Of a stretch of DNA of 64,000 nucleotides, positions 47,792 through 57,191 are shown one piece after another. Source of the stretch: Bradyrhizobium sp. CCBAU 53351. Lineage in GTDB: Bacteria > Pseudomonadota > Alphaproteobacteria > Rhizobiales > Xanthobacteraceae. A program made the position numbers and the translations under genes. The DNA lies in NCBI RefSeq assembly GCF_015291745.1, contig NZ_CP030059.1:2259501-2323500 (forward strand). The letters are read 5' to 3'. Numbering within the stretch: position 1 is the first letter of the stretch; every line of letters starts with the position of its first letter. The notes under the pieces were generated by a model that was given only the letters and a program-made list of their open reading frames with translations, had not been told where the DNA came from and did not search any database.

Positions 47792-48796
47792 ATGTCGCCA
47801 GCCGATGCCAAAACCGTCGAAGCGCGCTGCGTGCGCCTCAATGCCAAAGCCGAGAACGCCGCCGAGCTTGCGCCGGTGGTCGAGCGTCAGACGCTGACGC
47901 GCGGTCCGAACGATCTCCTGATCGAGGTGAAGGCCGCAGCCGTCAATCCGTCCGACGTCAAGGCCGCGACCGGGCTGATGCCCTATGCCGTGTTCCCGCG
48001 CACGCCGGGCCGCGATTATGCCGGCATCGTCATCGACGGGCCGGCCGGCACCGCCGGCCGCGAGGTGTTCGGCTCTTCCGGCGATCTCGGGATCCGCCGC
48101 GACGGCACCCATGCCAGCCATCTCGTGGTCGAGGCCGAGGCGGTCGTCGAGAAGCCGAAGACCGTGTCGTGGGAGGAGGCCGCCGGCATCGGCGTGCCCT
48201 TCGTCACCGCGATGGAAGGTTTTCGCCGCGCCGGCGTGCCGAAGAGCGGCGAGACCGTGCTGGTGTTCGGCGTCAACGGCAAGGTCGGTCAGGCTGCGGT
48301 GCAGATCGCGACCTGGCAGGGTGCGCGCGTCATCGGCGTGGTGCGCAAGGCGGAAACTTACGAAGGCCACAGCAACGCGCCGATCGAGGTGGTCGATGCC
48401 TCCACGACCGACGTTGCCGCGCGCGTGCGCGAATTGAATGGCGGCAAAGGCGCCGACATCGTCTTCAATACGGTGGGCGATCCCTATTTCCAGGCGGCGC
48501 ACAAGTCGCTCGCCTTGCGCGGTCGCCAGATCCTGATTGCCGCGATCGACCGCATCGTGCAGTTCAACATCCTCGAATTCTATCGGGGCCAGCACACCTA
48601 TGTCGGCATTGACACGCTCGGCCTGTCTTCGGCCGCGACCGGCGCGGTGCTGCGCGATCTCGGCCCGGGCTTTGCCGGCGGCCAACTGAAGCCGTTCCCG
48701 ATCAAAGCGAGCGCCGTCTATCCGCTCGATCGCGCCAAGGAGGCCTATGTTGCCGTCGCCGGCTCCTCGCGCGACCGGGTGATTATGAAGCCGTAA
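47792..48796 (+). CDS. MDR-superfamily NADPH:quinone reductase-like oxidoreductase
   Basis: 334 residues. GroES-like N-terminal domain (VKAAAVNPSDVKAATG, PGRDYAGIV) and a Rossmann domain with VFGVNGKVGQAAVQIA. No structural or catalytic zinc cysteines, so it groups with zinc-free quinone oxidoreductases. ATG 47792 follows the terminator directly and has no ribosome site; a downstream start or translation of a leaderless message is possible. The substrate is not evident from context. Confidence 0.8.
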   Translation: MSPADAKTVEARCVRLNAKAENAAELAPVVERQTLTRGPNDLLIEVKAAAVNPSDVKAATGLMPYAVFPRTPGRDYAGIVIDGPAGTAGREVFGSSGDLGIRRDGTHASHLVVEAEAVVEKPKTVSWEEAAGIGVPFVTAMEGFRRAGVPKSGETVLVFGVNGKVGQAAVQIATWQGARVIGVVRKAETYEGHSNAPIEVVDASTTDVAARVRELNGGKGADIVFNTVGDPYFQAAHKSLALRGRQILIAAIDRIVQFNILEFYRGQHTYVGIDTLGLSSAATGAVLRDLGPGFAGGQLKPFPIKASAVYPLDRAKEAYVAVAGSSRDRVIMKP

Positions 48797-48798
48797 TC

Positions 48799-49857
48799 AT
48801 GGAATCGTCCTCCCTGCTCGTCATCCTCGCCGGCCTCGGCATCGGTCTCGTCTACGGCGCCGTCGGCCTGCTCAGCGGCTTCTGCCTGATGAGCAGCATG
48901 CGCGGCTGGCTGGCCGAGGGCGACGGGCGGCTGGTGCGGACCTATGCGCTGGCGATCGCGGTCGCGATCGCCGCGAGCCAATTCCTCGCCGGCAACGGCA
49001 TGGTTGATCTCGGCAAGACGATCTACCTGCAACCGTCGTTCTCGGTGCCGGTGCTGTTCATCGGCGGCCTGCTGTTCGGTTACGGCATGGTGCTGTCGAA
49101 CGGCTGCGGCTCGCGCGCGCTGGTGCTGCTCGGCCGCGGCAATCTCCGCTCCTTCGTCGTCGTGGTCGTGCTGGCCATCGCCGCGCAGATGACGCTCAAG
49201 GGCCTGATCGCGCCGGCGCGCATCGCGCTGGTCCAGGCTTCGCAAACCACGGTCAACGCGAATTCGCTGCCGTCCTTGCTGGCGACGCTCGGTCTCACGG
49301 AGACGCTTTCGCGCGCGCTCGCAACCGTCACGATCGTCGTCGCGTTGATGCTGTTTGCCTTCGCGCATCCGGCGTTCCGCCGTTCGCCCGGCCAGATCGT
49401 CGCGGGCATCATCGTGGGCCTCCTCGTTGCCGGCGGCTGGTACGTGACCGGCTGTCTCGGTGCCGACGACTTCAATCCCATCCCGGTGACCTCGCTCACC
49501 TTCATCGCGCCGATCGCCGACAGCCTGCAATACGCCATGCTCTCGACCGGCCTGACGCCCAACTTCGGCATCGCGACGGTTGCCGGCGTCTTCGTCGGCA
49601 GCCTGATGACGGCACTCGCCACCGGCCGCTTCAAGCTCGAAGGCTATTCATCGCCACGCCACATGCTGCGCTCGGGCACCGGCGCTGCGCTGATGGGGAT
49701 CGGCGGCGTGATGGCGTTCGGCTGCTCGATCGGGCAGGGGCTCACGGGCGTCTCGACCCTCGCGCTGGGTTCGTTCGTCGCGATCGCCGGCATCCTGCTC
49801 GGGACTGCGGCAGGCCTGCGCGGCGCGCTGCGGGTTCAGCCTCTCGCCGTAGCCTGA
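48799..49857 (+). CDS. YeeE/YedE-family thiosulfate/sulfur-compound transporter
   Basis: 352 residues of an integral membrane protein with about nine to ten helices. It has the conserved cysteines of the TsuA/YeeE family: GFCLMSSM, VLSNGCGSRALVLLGRGN, YVTGCLGADDFNP and MAFGCSIGQGLTGVSTLALGS. These cysteines relay thiosulfate or related sulfur species through the membrane. The gene starts three bases after the MDR oxidoreductase and overlaps the convergent EamA gene by 22 bases. No TusA partner gene is next to it. Confidence 0.85.
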   Translation: MESSSLLVILAGLGIGLVYGAVGLLSGFCLMSSMRGWLAEGDGRLVRTYALAIAVAIAASQFLAGNGMVDLGKTIYLQPSFSVPVLFIGGLLFGYGMVLSNGCGSRALVLLGRGNLRSFVVVVVLAIAAQMTLKGLIAPARIALVQASQTTVNANSLPSLLATLGLTETLSRALATVTIVVALMLFAFAHPAFRRSPGQIVAGIIVGLLVAGGWYVTGCLGADDFNPIPVTSLTFIAPIADSLQYAMLSTGLTPNFGIATVAGVFVGSLMTALATGRFKLEGYSSPRHMLRSGTGAALMGIGGVMAFGCSIGQGLTGVSTLALGSFVAIAGILLGTAAGLRGALRVQPLAVA

Positions 49858-50750
49858 CTTCGCAGGAACCGGTCGCCTAGCGTCGCAAGACCGATGCCGC
49901 TGACGATCAGCCCGGCCGCGACGGCGAGACTCACATCGACGGGCTCACCGAGCAGGATGGCGGCGCTGGCAATGCCGACGAGCGGCGTTCCCGTGGTGCC
50001 GAGCGCCGTCGTCAAGGCCGAGATGCTCTTGTTGACCATCGACATCGCCCAATAGGCCAGCGCCGTCCCGATCAGGCCGGCGTACAGAAACAGCAGGACG
50101 AGCCGCCACGACCATTCGACGTGCGGCGGGCCGTCCGTGACCACCGCCGATCCCGTCAGCACGATCGTCGCCACGAGCACTTGCCAGATCAGGAGCTGGA
50201 GCGGTGAGGCGATCCAGCGGTGCGCACGGATGTAGATGATGTTCGCGGCCCAGGAGATCGCGGCCAGGATGACCATGCCGGCGCCGATCACGACGTTGCT
50301 ATTGGTCCAGTCGATCGAGGTGGGATTCAGGATCACGGCAAGGCCGGCCAGTCCGAGCAAGGCGCCGGCGACTTTTGGCGCGGTCAGCGTGTCCTTCCCG
50401 AGCAAGGGCGCGGCGATCGCGACCCAGAGCGGCGTGGTGTAGCCGAGCACGATGGCCTTGCTCGCGGGCAGGAAGCGCACGCCGGCCGCGACCAGGACCG
50501 AGAAGATTGTCATGTGCAGCAGTGCGACGCTGAGCACCACCGGAATGTCGCGCCGTTCCGGAATCACCAGATTGTTGCTGAGCCCCAGGATCACGAACAA
50601 GCCAGCCAGCGCGATCCAGCTCCGGATCGCCGATGTCCACAGCGGCGGAAGGAACTGGACGAGCTGTTTCGTCACCGACCAATTTACGCCCCAGGCCAGC
50701 ACGACGATGAGGAACAGGCCGACGGCGGCGCGAGGGGACAGGGTGTTCAT
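49836..50750 (-). CDS. EamA-family (DMT) transporter
   Basis: 304 residues with two EamA repeats, about ten hydrophobic helices, starting VGLFLIVVLAWGVNWSVTKQ and with second-repeat features LFLYAGLIGTALAYWAM. These transporters usually export amino acids or metabolites. It is divergent from a MocR-type regulator, with a perfect 6-bp inverted repeat in the 89-base gap, which suggests the regulator controls it. Confidence 0.85.
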   Translation of the reverse strand: MNTLSPRAAVGLFLIVVLAWGVNWSVTKQLVQFLPPLWTSAIRSWIALAGLFVILGLSNNLVIPERRDIPVVLSVALLHMTIFSVLVAAGVRFLPASKAIVLGYTTPLWVAIAAPLLGKDTLTAPKVAGALLGLAGLAVILNPTSIDWTNSNVVIGAGMVILAAISWAANIIYIRAHRWIASPLQLLIWQVLVATIVLTGSAVVTDGPPHVEWSWRLVLLFLYAGLIGTALAYWAMSMVNKSISALTTALGTTGTPLVGIASAAILLGEPVDVSLAVAAGLIVSGIGLATLGDRFLRSQATARG

Positions 50751-50796
50751 TTCGATGGTCCTTGAAACAGTCCAGTGCGGCGGATAGCATTCCGCT

Positions 50797-50816
50797 TGGC
50801 ACCTGAAAAAGTGCCA
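50797..50816. promoter_or_regulatory. Inverted repeat between the EamA and MocR genes
   Basis: TGGCAC and GTGCCA, separated by eight bases, form a perfect 6+6 palindrome. It sits in the divergent gap, 24 bases from the regulator start. Confidence 0.5.
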
Positions 50817-50839
50817 GATTGGAGAAGAATGAGGGGCCA

Positions 50840-52282
50840 GTGTCCGAGGGCATGATCGCGGGCCTGATCGACCTCGATCGCGCCGACGACGAGGGTTTGA
50901 CGGCGCGGCTGACGGTGCAGCTCCGAAGCCTGATTGCGAGTGGTCGACTTGGTAAGGGCCATGAGCTGCCGTCGAGCCGCCGGCTCGCGAGCGATCTCGG
51001 CGTGTCCCGCAACACCGTCACCTACGCGTTCGAGCAGCTCGCCGCGGAGGGGTATCTAGCTGCGTCGCAAGGGCGGCGCGCGGTCGTGACCGTCGACGGT
51101 GCTGGGCGGTTGGACGCGGCAGGGGCAGCGGCATCGCGCCCGCGCTCCGGTAAGCCGCGGCTCTCCCCTTGGGCCTCAAAGCTCGAGCAGACGGACTGGC
51201 CGATGTCTTATCTGGCGCCGCTAAAGCCCTTGCGTCCGGGGCATGGCGACGCGAGAGAGTTTCCGAACGAAATCTGGGGGCGCTGCCTGCGTCGCAGCGC
51301 CGTGGGGGCAACCAGGCGCGAGCCCGGTCCGGTCAACCGGCCGCGCTTGCGCGCGGCGCTGGCGCATTACCTCGCGACCGGTAGAGGCGTTCGTGCCGAC
51401 GCGGAGCAGATCCTGATCCTGCCGAGCGCGCAGGCTGCGCTCACCCTGATTGCGGCTGCCGTCATCACGCCCGGCGACGAGGTCTGGGTCGAGGATCCCG
51501 GCTATCCCGGTGCTGCGGCCGCCTTTCGTGCCTCCGGCGCGCGCGTGACTGGCATCGGTCTGGACGAACAGGGGATGCAGCGGATGGCGGGCCTGGCGCC
51601 TCCAACGCTGATCTTCATGACGCCGTCGCACCAGCATCCGACCGGGCGGCTGATGTCACTGGCCCGCCGCACCGAGTTTCTGAAGCTGAGCAGGCCCGGC
51701 AAGACCTGGATCGTGGAGGACGACTATGACGGCGAATTCCACTATGACAGCCGGCCGGTACCGGCGTTGCAGGGGTTGGACGCCCACGGCCGCGTGTTCT
51801 ATGTCGGCACCTTCTCCAAGGCGATGACGTCGGACATCCGGCTCGGCTATCTCGTCGCGCCGCCGGCGCTGGTCTCTACGCTGGAGATCGTGCAGCGGCA
51901 TATCGGGCTGATCGCCGCTAGCGCCGTCCAGGACGCGCTGGCCGAGTTCATCGCGGACGGGCATTTTCTCGCACATCTGCGGCGGATGCGCCGGCTCTAT
52001 CACGCGCGGCGCGATCATCTCGTCGAGGGGCTGCAGCGCTATCTCGGCGAGGTGCTCACGGTCGAGGTGCCCTCGGGCGGCATCCAGCTCGTGGCGCGCC
52101 TCAAGCGCGGCCGCGCCGATCAGGCAGCAGTCAAACGACTGGTCGAGGCAGGGGTCGAAACGCGCGCCTTGTCGAGCCTGACGCTCGGACAGCCGCGAGA
52201 TCACGGCCTGCTGCTCGGCTTTGCGGCGTGGCGCGAGAGCGAGATCAGCGCCGCCTTGCGGACGATGGCCTCGTGCTTCTAG
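50840..52282 (+). CDS. MocR/PdxR-type regulator (GntR DNA-binding domain fused to class I aminotransferase)
   Basis: 480 residues from GTG 50840, preceded by GAGGGG; TTG 50819 and ATG 50852 are less likely. The N-terminal GntR winged helix is ELPSSRRLASDLGVSRNTVTYAFEQLAAEGYL. The remainder is an aminotransferase-like sensor with VEDPGYPG, EDDYDGEF and the PLP lysine in TFSKAMTSDIRLGY. It binds PLP or a PLP adduct and controls the divergent EamA gene. Confidence 0.88.
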   Translation: MSEGMIAGLIDLDRADDEGLTARLTVQLRSLIASGRLGKGHELPSSRRLASDLGVSRNTVTYAFEQLAAEGYLAASQGRRAVVTVDGAGRLDAAGAAASRPRSGKPRLSPWASKLEQTDWPMSYLAPLKPLRPGHGDAREFPNEIWGRCLRRSAVGATRREPGPVNRPRLRAALAHYLATGRGVRADAEQILILPSAQAALTLIAAAVITPGDEVWVEDPGYPGAAAAFRASGARVTGIGLDEQGMQRMAGLAPPTLIFMTPSHQHPTGRLMSLARRTEFLKLSRPGKTWIVEDDYDGEFHYDSRPVPALQGLDAHGRVFYVGTFSKAMTSDIRLGYLVAPPALVSTLEIVQRHIGLIAASAVQDALAEFIADGHFLAHLRRMRRLYHARRDHLVEGLQRYLGEVLTVEVPSGGIQLVARLKRGRADQAAVKRLVEAGVETRALSSLTLGQPRDHGLLLGFAAWRESEISAALRTMASCF

Positions 52283-52330
52283 AGCATGATCCGGAAAAGT
52301 GCGCAGCGGTTTTCCGACAAGATCATACTC
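52282..52330. repeat. Rhizobial palindromic repeat with GAGCATGATC arms
   Basis: Arms GAGCATGATC and GATCATACTC (one mismatch), with inner CGGAAAA / TTTTCCG. This element is widely distributed between genes in rhizobia. It begins in the MocR stop codon region and may also act as a transcript end. Confidence 0.7.
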
Positions 52331-52348
52331 AAACAATAGCCTGGCGCG

Positions 52349-53572
52349 TTAACCCACCGCCTTCGTCACGATACGAATCTCCGACGTCAGCGTGCGGTGC
52401 ACCGGACACTTGTCGGCGATCTCCATCAGCTTCCTGCGTTGCTCGGCATCGAGCGCGCCGTCGATGGTGATGTCGCGCTCGATCTGGTCGAGCATGCCCT
52501 CGCGCGTGTCGCACTCCGCGCAATCCTTTGCGTAGATCTTGGAGTGCTTCAAAGTGACTGTGACGCGGTCGAGCGGCAGCGACTTGCGGTCGGCATAGAG
52601 GCGCATGGTCATGGATGTGCAGGCCCCGAGGCCAGCGAGCAGGAAGTCATACGGGCCGGGCCCGGCATCTGCGCCGCCGGCCGCAACGGGCTCGTCCGCC
52701 ACCAGATGATGCGGACCGACGGTGATGGTCTGGTTGAACTTGCTTTTGCGGGTCTCCTGGACCACGACCTTCCGTGGTTCCTCCGGGAGATCCATCACTC
52801 TCGCGGGCTTTGCCGTGTCGACGTAGCGGCTGGCCCAGGCGGCGATCACGTCGGCCGCGTAAAGCGCGTCAGCCGGCCTGCTCAGCAGGTGATCGGCGTG
52901 GTCGAGCGAGACGAAACTCTTGGGGTGCTTCGCTGCCACAAAGATTTTGGTCGCATTGTCGATCCCGACGGTGTCGTCGACCGGCGAGTGCATCACCAGC
53001 AGCGCCTTGTGCAGGCCGGTGATATCCCTCATCAGTTCGTGCTCGGCGATGTCCTCGAGGAATTCGCGCTTGATCCGGAATGGGCGTCCCGCCAGCGTGA
53101 CCTCGACCTCGCCTTGCGCGCGGATGTCGTCGAGATGCTCTTTGAACAGCCCGGTCACATGCGCGGGATCGGAGGGGGCCGCGATGGTCACGACCGCCCT
53201 GGCTTCCGAAATCTTTCCAGCGGCCGCAAGGATCGCGGCGCCGCCGAGGCTGTGCCCGATCAGGATCGACGGCGCCTTGCGGACGCTGCGCAGATGATCG
53301 GCGGCGCGGACGAGATCGGCGACGTTGGACGAAAATGTCGAATTGGCAAAATCGCCCTCGCTGGAGCCGAGCCCGGTGAAGTCGAAGCGCAGCACCGCGA
53401 TGCCCTTGGCCGCGAGCGCAACGGCGATGCGCTTGGCGGCAAGCGTATCCTTGCCGCAGGTGAAGCAATGCGCGAACAGCGCGTAGGCCGCGGGCTCGCC
53501 GTCCGGCAATTCCAGCGCGGCCGCAAGCTGATGGCCGCCTTCGCCGGTGAATTGAAAACGTTCCGTCGGCAT
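52349..53572 (-). CDS. Alpha/beta hydrolase fused to OsmC-like peroxiredoxin-type domain
   Basis: 407 residues. The N-terminal hydrolase has GHSLGG (nucleophile Ser), HSPVDDTV (acid) and DHADHLL (histidine). From about residue 265 the OsmC domain follows, with the two redox cysteines in LGACTSMTMRLYA and DKCPVHRTL. The fusion is seen in many proteobacteria and is thought to hydrolyse and detoxify acyl or peroxide compounds. It is the last gene of a five-gene minus-strand operon headed by a ferredoxin and P450. Confidence 0.88.
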   Translation of the reverse strand: MPTERFQFTGEGGHQLAAALELPDGEPAAYALFAHCFTCGKDTLAAKRIAVALAAKGIAVLRFDFTGLGSSEGDFANSTFSSNVADLVRAADHLRSVRKAPSILIGHSLGGAAILAAAGKISEARAVVTIAAPSDPAHVTGLFKEHLDDIRAQGEVEVTLAGRPFRIKREFLEDIAEHELMRDITGLHKALLVMHSPVDDTVGIDNATKIFVAAKHPKSFVSLDHADHLLSRPADALYAADVIAAWASRYVDTAKPARVMDLPEEPRKVVVQETRKSKFNQTITVGPHHLVADEPVAAGGADAGPGPYDFLLAGLGACTSMTMRLYADRKSLPLDRVTVTLKHSKIYAKDCAECDTREGMLDQIERDITIDGALDAEQRRKLMEIADKCPVHRTLTSEIRIVTKAVG

Positions 53573-53599
53573 GGGCTTTCCCCGATTCTTGCTTGAATG

Positions 53600-54262
53600 C
53601 TAATCGTTCGAATAGCGCTGCTCGGCCCAGGGATCGCCGCGGTTATGATAGCCGCGGACTTCCCAGAAGCCCGGCGCATCCTTGGTCAGGAATTCGATGG
53701 CCTGGAGCCATTTCGCGCTCTTCCAGAAATAGAGATGCGGCACGACCAGCCGCACCGGCCCGCCATGCTGGTCCGTCAGCGGCTGGCCGGACCAGCTATG
53801 GGCGAGCAGCGCGTCCTCCGCGGCGAAGTCTTCCAGCGCGAGGTTGGTGGTATAGCCGTCGTAGGAATGCAGTGTCACGAAGCGCGCGTCCTCGCGCGGC
53901 TGGCAGGCGGCCAGCAGCTCGCGCGTGGCAAGCCCTTCCCACTCGTTGTCATAGCGTGACCAGGTGGTGACGCAATGGATGTCGGAGGTGAAGTGGGCCT
54001 GCTTCTGCGCCGCGAACTCCGCAAAGGTCCAGAACACCGGCGTTTCGACCGCGCCGTAAACGTCGAGGCGCCAGCGCTCGCGCGACACCGGCGGCACGAC
54101 GCCGAGGTCGAGCACCGGCCAATCCTTGGTGAGGTGCTGGCCCGGCGGCAGGCGCTGCTCCTCCGGACGCGTGATCTTGCCGGTGAGGAAGCGGCCCTCG
54201 CGCGCCCATTTCTCCTTGGTGCGGGTCAGCTTGCTGTCGGGCGGGTCGTTGTCGTCGGACAT
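53600..54262 (-). CDS. Sulfite oxidase-like molybdopterin oxidoreductase (YuiH type)
   Basis: 220 residues with the oxidoreductase molybdopterin-binding domain alone. The Mo-ligating cysteine is Cys97 in DIHCVTTWSRYDNEW; HGGPVRLVVPHLYFWKSAKW is the conserved substrate-binding half. No twin-arginine or Sec signal, unlike MsrP/YedY, so it should act in the cytoplasm. It starts three bases after the MHS transporter stop. Its substrate is unknown; sulfite or an S-/N-oxide is possible. Confidence 0.85.
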   Translation of the reverse strand: MSDDNDPPDSKLTRTKEKWAREGRFLTGKITRPEEQRLPPGQHLTKDWPVLDLGVVPPVSRERWRLDVYGAVETPVFWTFAEFAAQKQAHFTSDIHCVTTWSRYDNEWEGLATRELLAACQPREDARFVTLHSYDGYTTNLALEDFAAEDALLAHSWSGQPLTDQHGGPVRLVVPHLYFWKSAKWLQAIEFLTKDAPGFWEVRGYHNRGDPWAEQRYSND

Positions 54263-54265
54263 GGG

Positions 54266-55588
54266 CTACTCGTGGCGCTGCATTGCGGAGGCGTGCTTGG
54301 TGTCGCGCATGGTGGAATAGATGATCAGCGACACGCAAATGATGGCGCTGAGATAGAAGTAGAACCAGTCTTCGTGCCCGATGCTCTTGAAGTAGAGCGC
54401 GATCGCCGGCGCCGTGCCACCAAAGATCGAGACCGTGATCGCATAGGGCAGGCCGACGCCGAGCGCGCGGACATTGGTCGGGAACAGCTCGGCCTTCACC
54501 ACCGCATTGATCGAGGTATAGCCGGCGACGAACAGCCAGGCGCAGCAGATCAGGATGAAGGCGACGAAGGGTGACTTGGTCTCCTTCAGCGTCATCAACA
54601 GCGGAACGGTCGCAAGCGTGCCGGCGACGCCGAAGAAGATCAGAAGCGGCTTGCGCCCGATCCGGTCGGAGATCGCGCCATAGATCGGCTGCAGGATGGT
54701 CGCGAAGATCAGGGTGCCGAAGATCACCAGCGTGGTCTGGTCCTCGGTCAAGCCGACCGACAGCTTGACGAAAGTCTGCATGTAGGTGGTGAAGGTGTAG
54801 AACGCCGCGGTGCCGCCGGCGGTGAGGCCGACGACCAGCAGGAGCTCGCGCGGATAGCGCAGGAGATTGGTGATCGAGCCGGTGGGCTTCACCACCTTCT
54901 TGGCTTCCTCGAACGCCTCGGTTTCATGCAAGCCGCGCCGCATCACCGCGGCAAAGATCGCGAGCGCCGCACCGATCGCAAACGGGATGCGCCAGCCCCA
55001 GGCTTTCAGCTCCTCCGGCGTGAGGAAGACCTTTTGCAGGAGCAGCAGCACGATGATCGCGGTGAGCTGGCCGCCGATCAGCGTCACGTACTGAAAGCTG
55101 GAATAGAAGCCGCGATGCCTGGGATCGGCGACCTCGCTGAGATAGGTGGCGCTGGCGCCATATTCGCCGCCGAGGCTGAGGCCCTCGATCACGCGGGCAA
55201 GCGCCAGGATCACCGGCGCGGCGAAGCCGATCGTGGCATAGGTCGGCGTCAGCGCGATGATCAGCGAGCCGAAGCACATGAAGACGACCGAGAGGGTCAG
55301 CGAGATGCGCCGGCCGAAATGGTCGGCAAGATAGCCGAAGAACCAGCCGCCGAGGGGGCGCATCAGGAAGGTCGCCGCGAACACGACGGCGACGTTCAAT
55401 TGCTGCACGACAGGGTCGTTGCCGGGGAAGAAAGCCGGCGCGAAATAGAGCGCGAACGCCGTGTAAGCGTAGAAATCATACCACTCGACGAGATTGCCGA
55501 TCGAACCGATGAAGATCGCCTTGATCCGCCGCCTGGCATCGGCGAGGTCGATGTGGTCAGAGGCCGGTTGGGTTGCTTGCTCTGTCAC
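54266..55588 (-). CDS. MHS-family major facilitator (proline/betaine or organic acid type)
   Basis: 440 residues from GTG 55588; upstream frame extension has no signal. The MHS signature is clear: NLVEWYDFYAYTAFALYFAPAFFPG, GRRISLTLSV (loop 2-3) and GLSLGGEYGASATYLSEVADPRHRGFYSSFQ. Such proteins are proton symporters for dicarboxylates, shikimate, betaine or aromatic acids. In this operon it probably imports the P450 substrate or a product. It lies 29 bases after the P450 stop. Confidence 0.88.
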   Translation of the reverse strand: MTEQATQPASDHIDLADARRRIKAIFIGSIGNLVEWYDFYAYTAFALYFAPAFFPGNDPVVQQLNVAVVFAATFLMRPLGGWFFGYLADHFGRRISLTLSVVFMCFGSLIIALTPTYATIGFAAPVILALARVIEGLSLGGEYGASATYLSEVADPRHRGFYSSFQYVTLIGGQLTAIIVLLLLQKVFLTPEELKAWGWRIPFAIGAALAIFAAVMRRGLHETEAFEEAKKVVKPTGSITNLLRYPRELLLVVGLTAGGTAAFYTFTTYMQTFVKLSVGLTEDQTTLVIFGTLIFATILQPIYGAISDRIGRKPLLIFFGVAGTLATVPLLMTLKETKSPFVAFILICCAWLFVAGYTSINAVVKAELFPTNVRALGVGLPYAITVSIFGGTAPAIALYFKSIGHEDWFYFYLSAIICVSLIIYSTMRDTKHASAMQRHE

Positions 55589-55617
55589 GTCCGGCCTCTC
55601 CGCTGTCTGGAAAGGCT

Positions 55618-56838
55618 TTACATCGCCTTTCCGAGCAAAAATGGCAACTGGCGAGGCCCACGCACCGTGCCTTGCGACCAGGTCACCGTGCCTGCCGGAT
55701 CGAGGGCGAAGTCCGGAATGCGCTTCAGCCATTCCTCCAGCGCAACCTGCAACTCCATGCGGGCGAGATTGGAACCGACGCAGCGGTGGATGCCGAGGCC
55801 GAAGGCGGCGTGGCGATTTTCGCGGCGATCGATCACGACTTTGTCAGCATCCGGAAACATCTTGGGATCGCGATTGGCGGCGGGGAAGGACAACAGCACC
55901 ATGTTGCCCGCCTTGACCGGGCAGCCCGAAATGGTGGTGTCCTTGACGACCTCGCGGGCCATCGTCACCGGGGAATAAGCGCGCAGCAGTTCCTCCACCG
56001 CGGTCGGGATCAATGCGGGCTCGGCGATCAGCCGCTCGCGATCGGCCGGCGCCCTCGCCAAATGCCATAGCGAAGATCCGATCGCGCTCCAGGTGGTGTC
56101 GATGCCGGCGATCAGAAGCAGGCGCAGCGAGCCCAGCACGTGGGACTCTTCCAGCGGCTGGCCTTCCTTGTCCTTGGCGTTCATCAGGTAGGAGATGAGG
56201 TCGTCGGTCGGCCTCGATTTGCGGTCTTCGATATGCGTCCTGAAATAGGCGCTCATCTCCTGCACGGCCTGGAGCAGCTTGGTCTCGTCCCTGATGCCGA
56301 GCTCGAGGATCATGTGGATCCAGTTGATGAAGAGGTCGCTGTCGCTCTCGGGGATGCCCAGCATGTGCGCGATCGCCCGAACCGGGACGTATTTGCTGTA
56401 GCGAGCGGCGGCGTCGACCTTGCCGTCGGCGATGAACCCGTCGATCAGCTCGTTGCAGATCGCGCGCATCCGCGGTTCCAGCTTCTTCATCGCATCCGGC
56501 GTGAAGGGCGGCAGCAGCAATTGCTTGGCCGGCTTGTGCGCGGGCGGATCCGAGGTGATCGGAGGGGCTGCGTTCCTGGCGATCTCCGGCCGCACGTCGC
56601 GGACGATGATACGGCGTGAGGAGAAATGCTCGGTGTCGTTGGCGATATCACGCACGGCCTCATAGGTCGTCGGCATGTAGCAGCCGAGGAAGCGCTCGGT
56701 GTGCACGACCGGACTTGCGGCGCGCAGCTCATCCCAGATCGGGAACGGGTCTTCCGTCCACTGCGGATCGGTGTGGTCGAAGTCGTTGACCCAGTCGATG
56801 ACGGGCGGATGGGCGACAGGCTGGCTGACGTCGGACAT
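55618..56838 (-). CDS. Cytochrome P450 (bacterial class I, ferredoxin-dependent)
   Basis: 406 residues, soluble. Haem ligand Cys353 in FGLGIHRCVGSNLARME, oxygen-activation motif AGIDTT (244-249), K-helix EELLR (282-286). It is preceded by a small ferredoxin gene 54 bases upstream that should deliver electrons; a ferredoxin reductase is not nearby. Substrate is unknown; an MHS transporter downstream and divergent TetR suggest inducible use of an imported compound. Confidence 0.92.
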   Translation of the reverse strand: MSDVSQPVAHPPVIDWVNDFDHTDPQWTEDPFPIWDELRAASPVVHTERFLGCYMPTTYEAVRDIANDTEHFSSRRIIVRDVRPEIARNAAPPITSDPPAHKPAKQLLLPPFTPDAMKKLEPRMRAICNELIDGFIADGKVDAAARYSKYVPVRAIAHMLGIPESDSDLFINWIHMILELGIRDETKLLQAVQEMSAYFRTHIEDRKSRPTDDLISYLMNAKDKEGQPLEESHVLGSLRLLLIAGIDTTWSAIGSSLWHLARAPADRERLIAEPALIPTAVEELLRAYSPVTMAREVVKDTTISGCPVKAGNMVLLSFPAANRDPKMFPDADKVVIDRRENRHAAFGLGIHRCVGSNLARMELQVALEEWLKRIPDFALDPAGTVTWSQGTVRGPRQLPFLLGKAM

Positions 56839-56892
56839 GGCAGGAAATCCTTGGCTCGTGGTCGCTGACAGGACGCAAGCGGCGGGGCCGCG

Positions 56893-57102
56893 CTACTCCT
56901 CGATCACATCGATTGCGATTTCCGGGCAATTGGATTTGGCGAGCCAGGCCTTGTCTTCGAGCCCGGGCGGGACCGTGCCGTCGCCGGCTTCATGTGCGTT
57001 GCCGAATTCGTCGAGCTCGAAAAGTTCCGGCGCGAGTGCCTTGCAGCGTGCGTGGCCCTGGCATTTGTCGGGGTCGACGTGAACCCTCAATCGCTCTGTC
57101 AT
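56893..57102 (-). CDS. Ferredoxin ([3Fe-4S] or His-ligated [4Fe-4S])
   Basis: 69 residues. Cluster ligands are Cys14, Cys20 and Cys59 (CQGHARC and NCP); position 17, the fourth ligand in ordinary [4Fe-4S] ferredoxins, is histidine. Ferredoxins of this type pair with P450s in actinobacteria and Rhodopseudomonas. First gene of the P450 operon. Confidence 0.9.
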   Translation of the reverse strand: MTERLRVHVDPDKCQGHARCKALAPELFELDEFGNAHEAGDGTVPPGLEDKAWLAKSNCPEIAIDVIEE

Positions 57103-57191
57103 GGCGGCATCCTTGGTCGTATGCGCGTGGCCCGGGAGGGCGGCGCGTTCCTCGTGTCGATTTTATCCGCGGCATCTGCCGCAGGCTTTAA

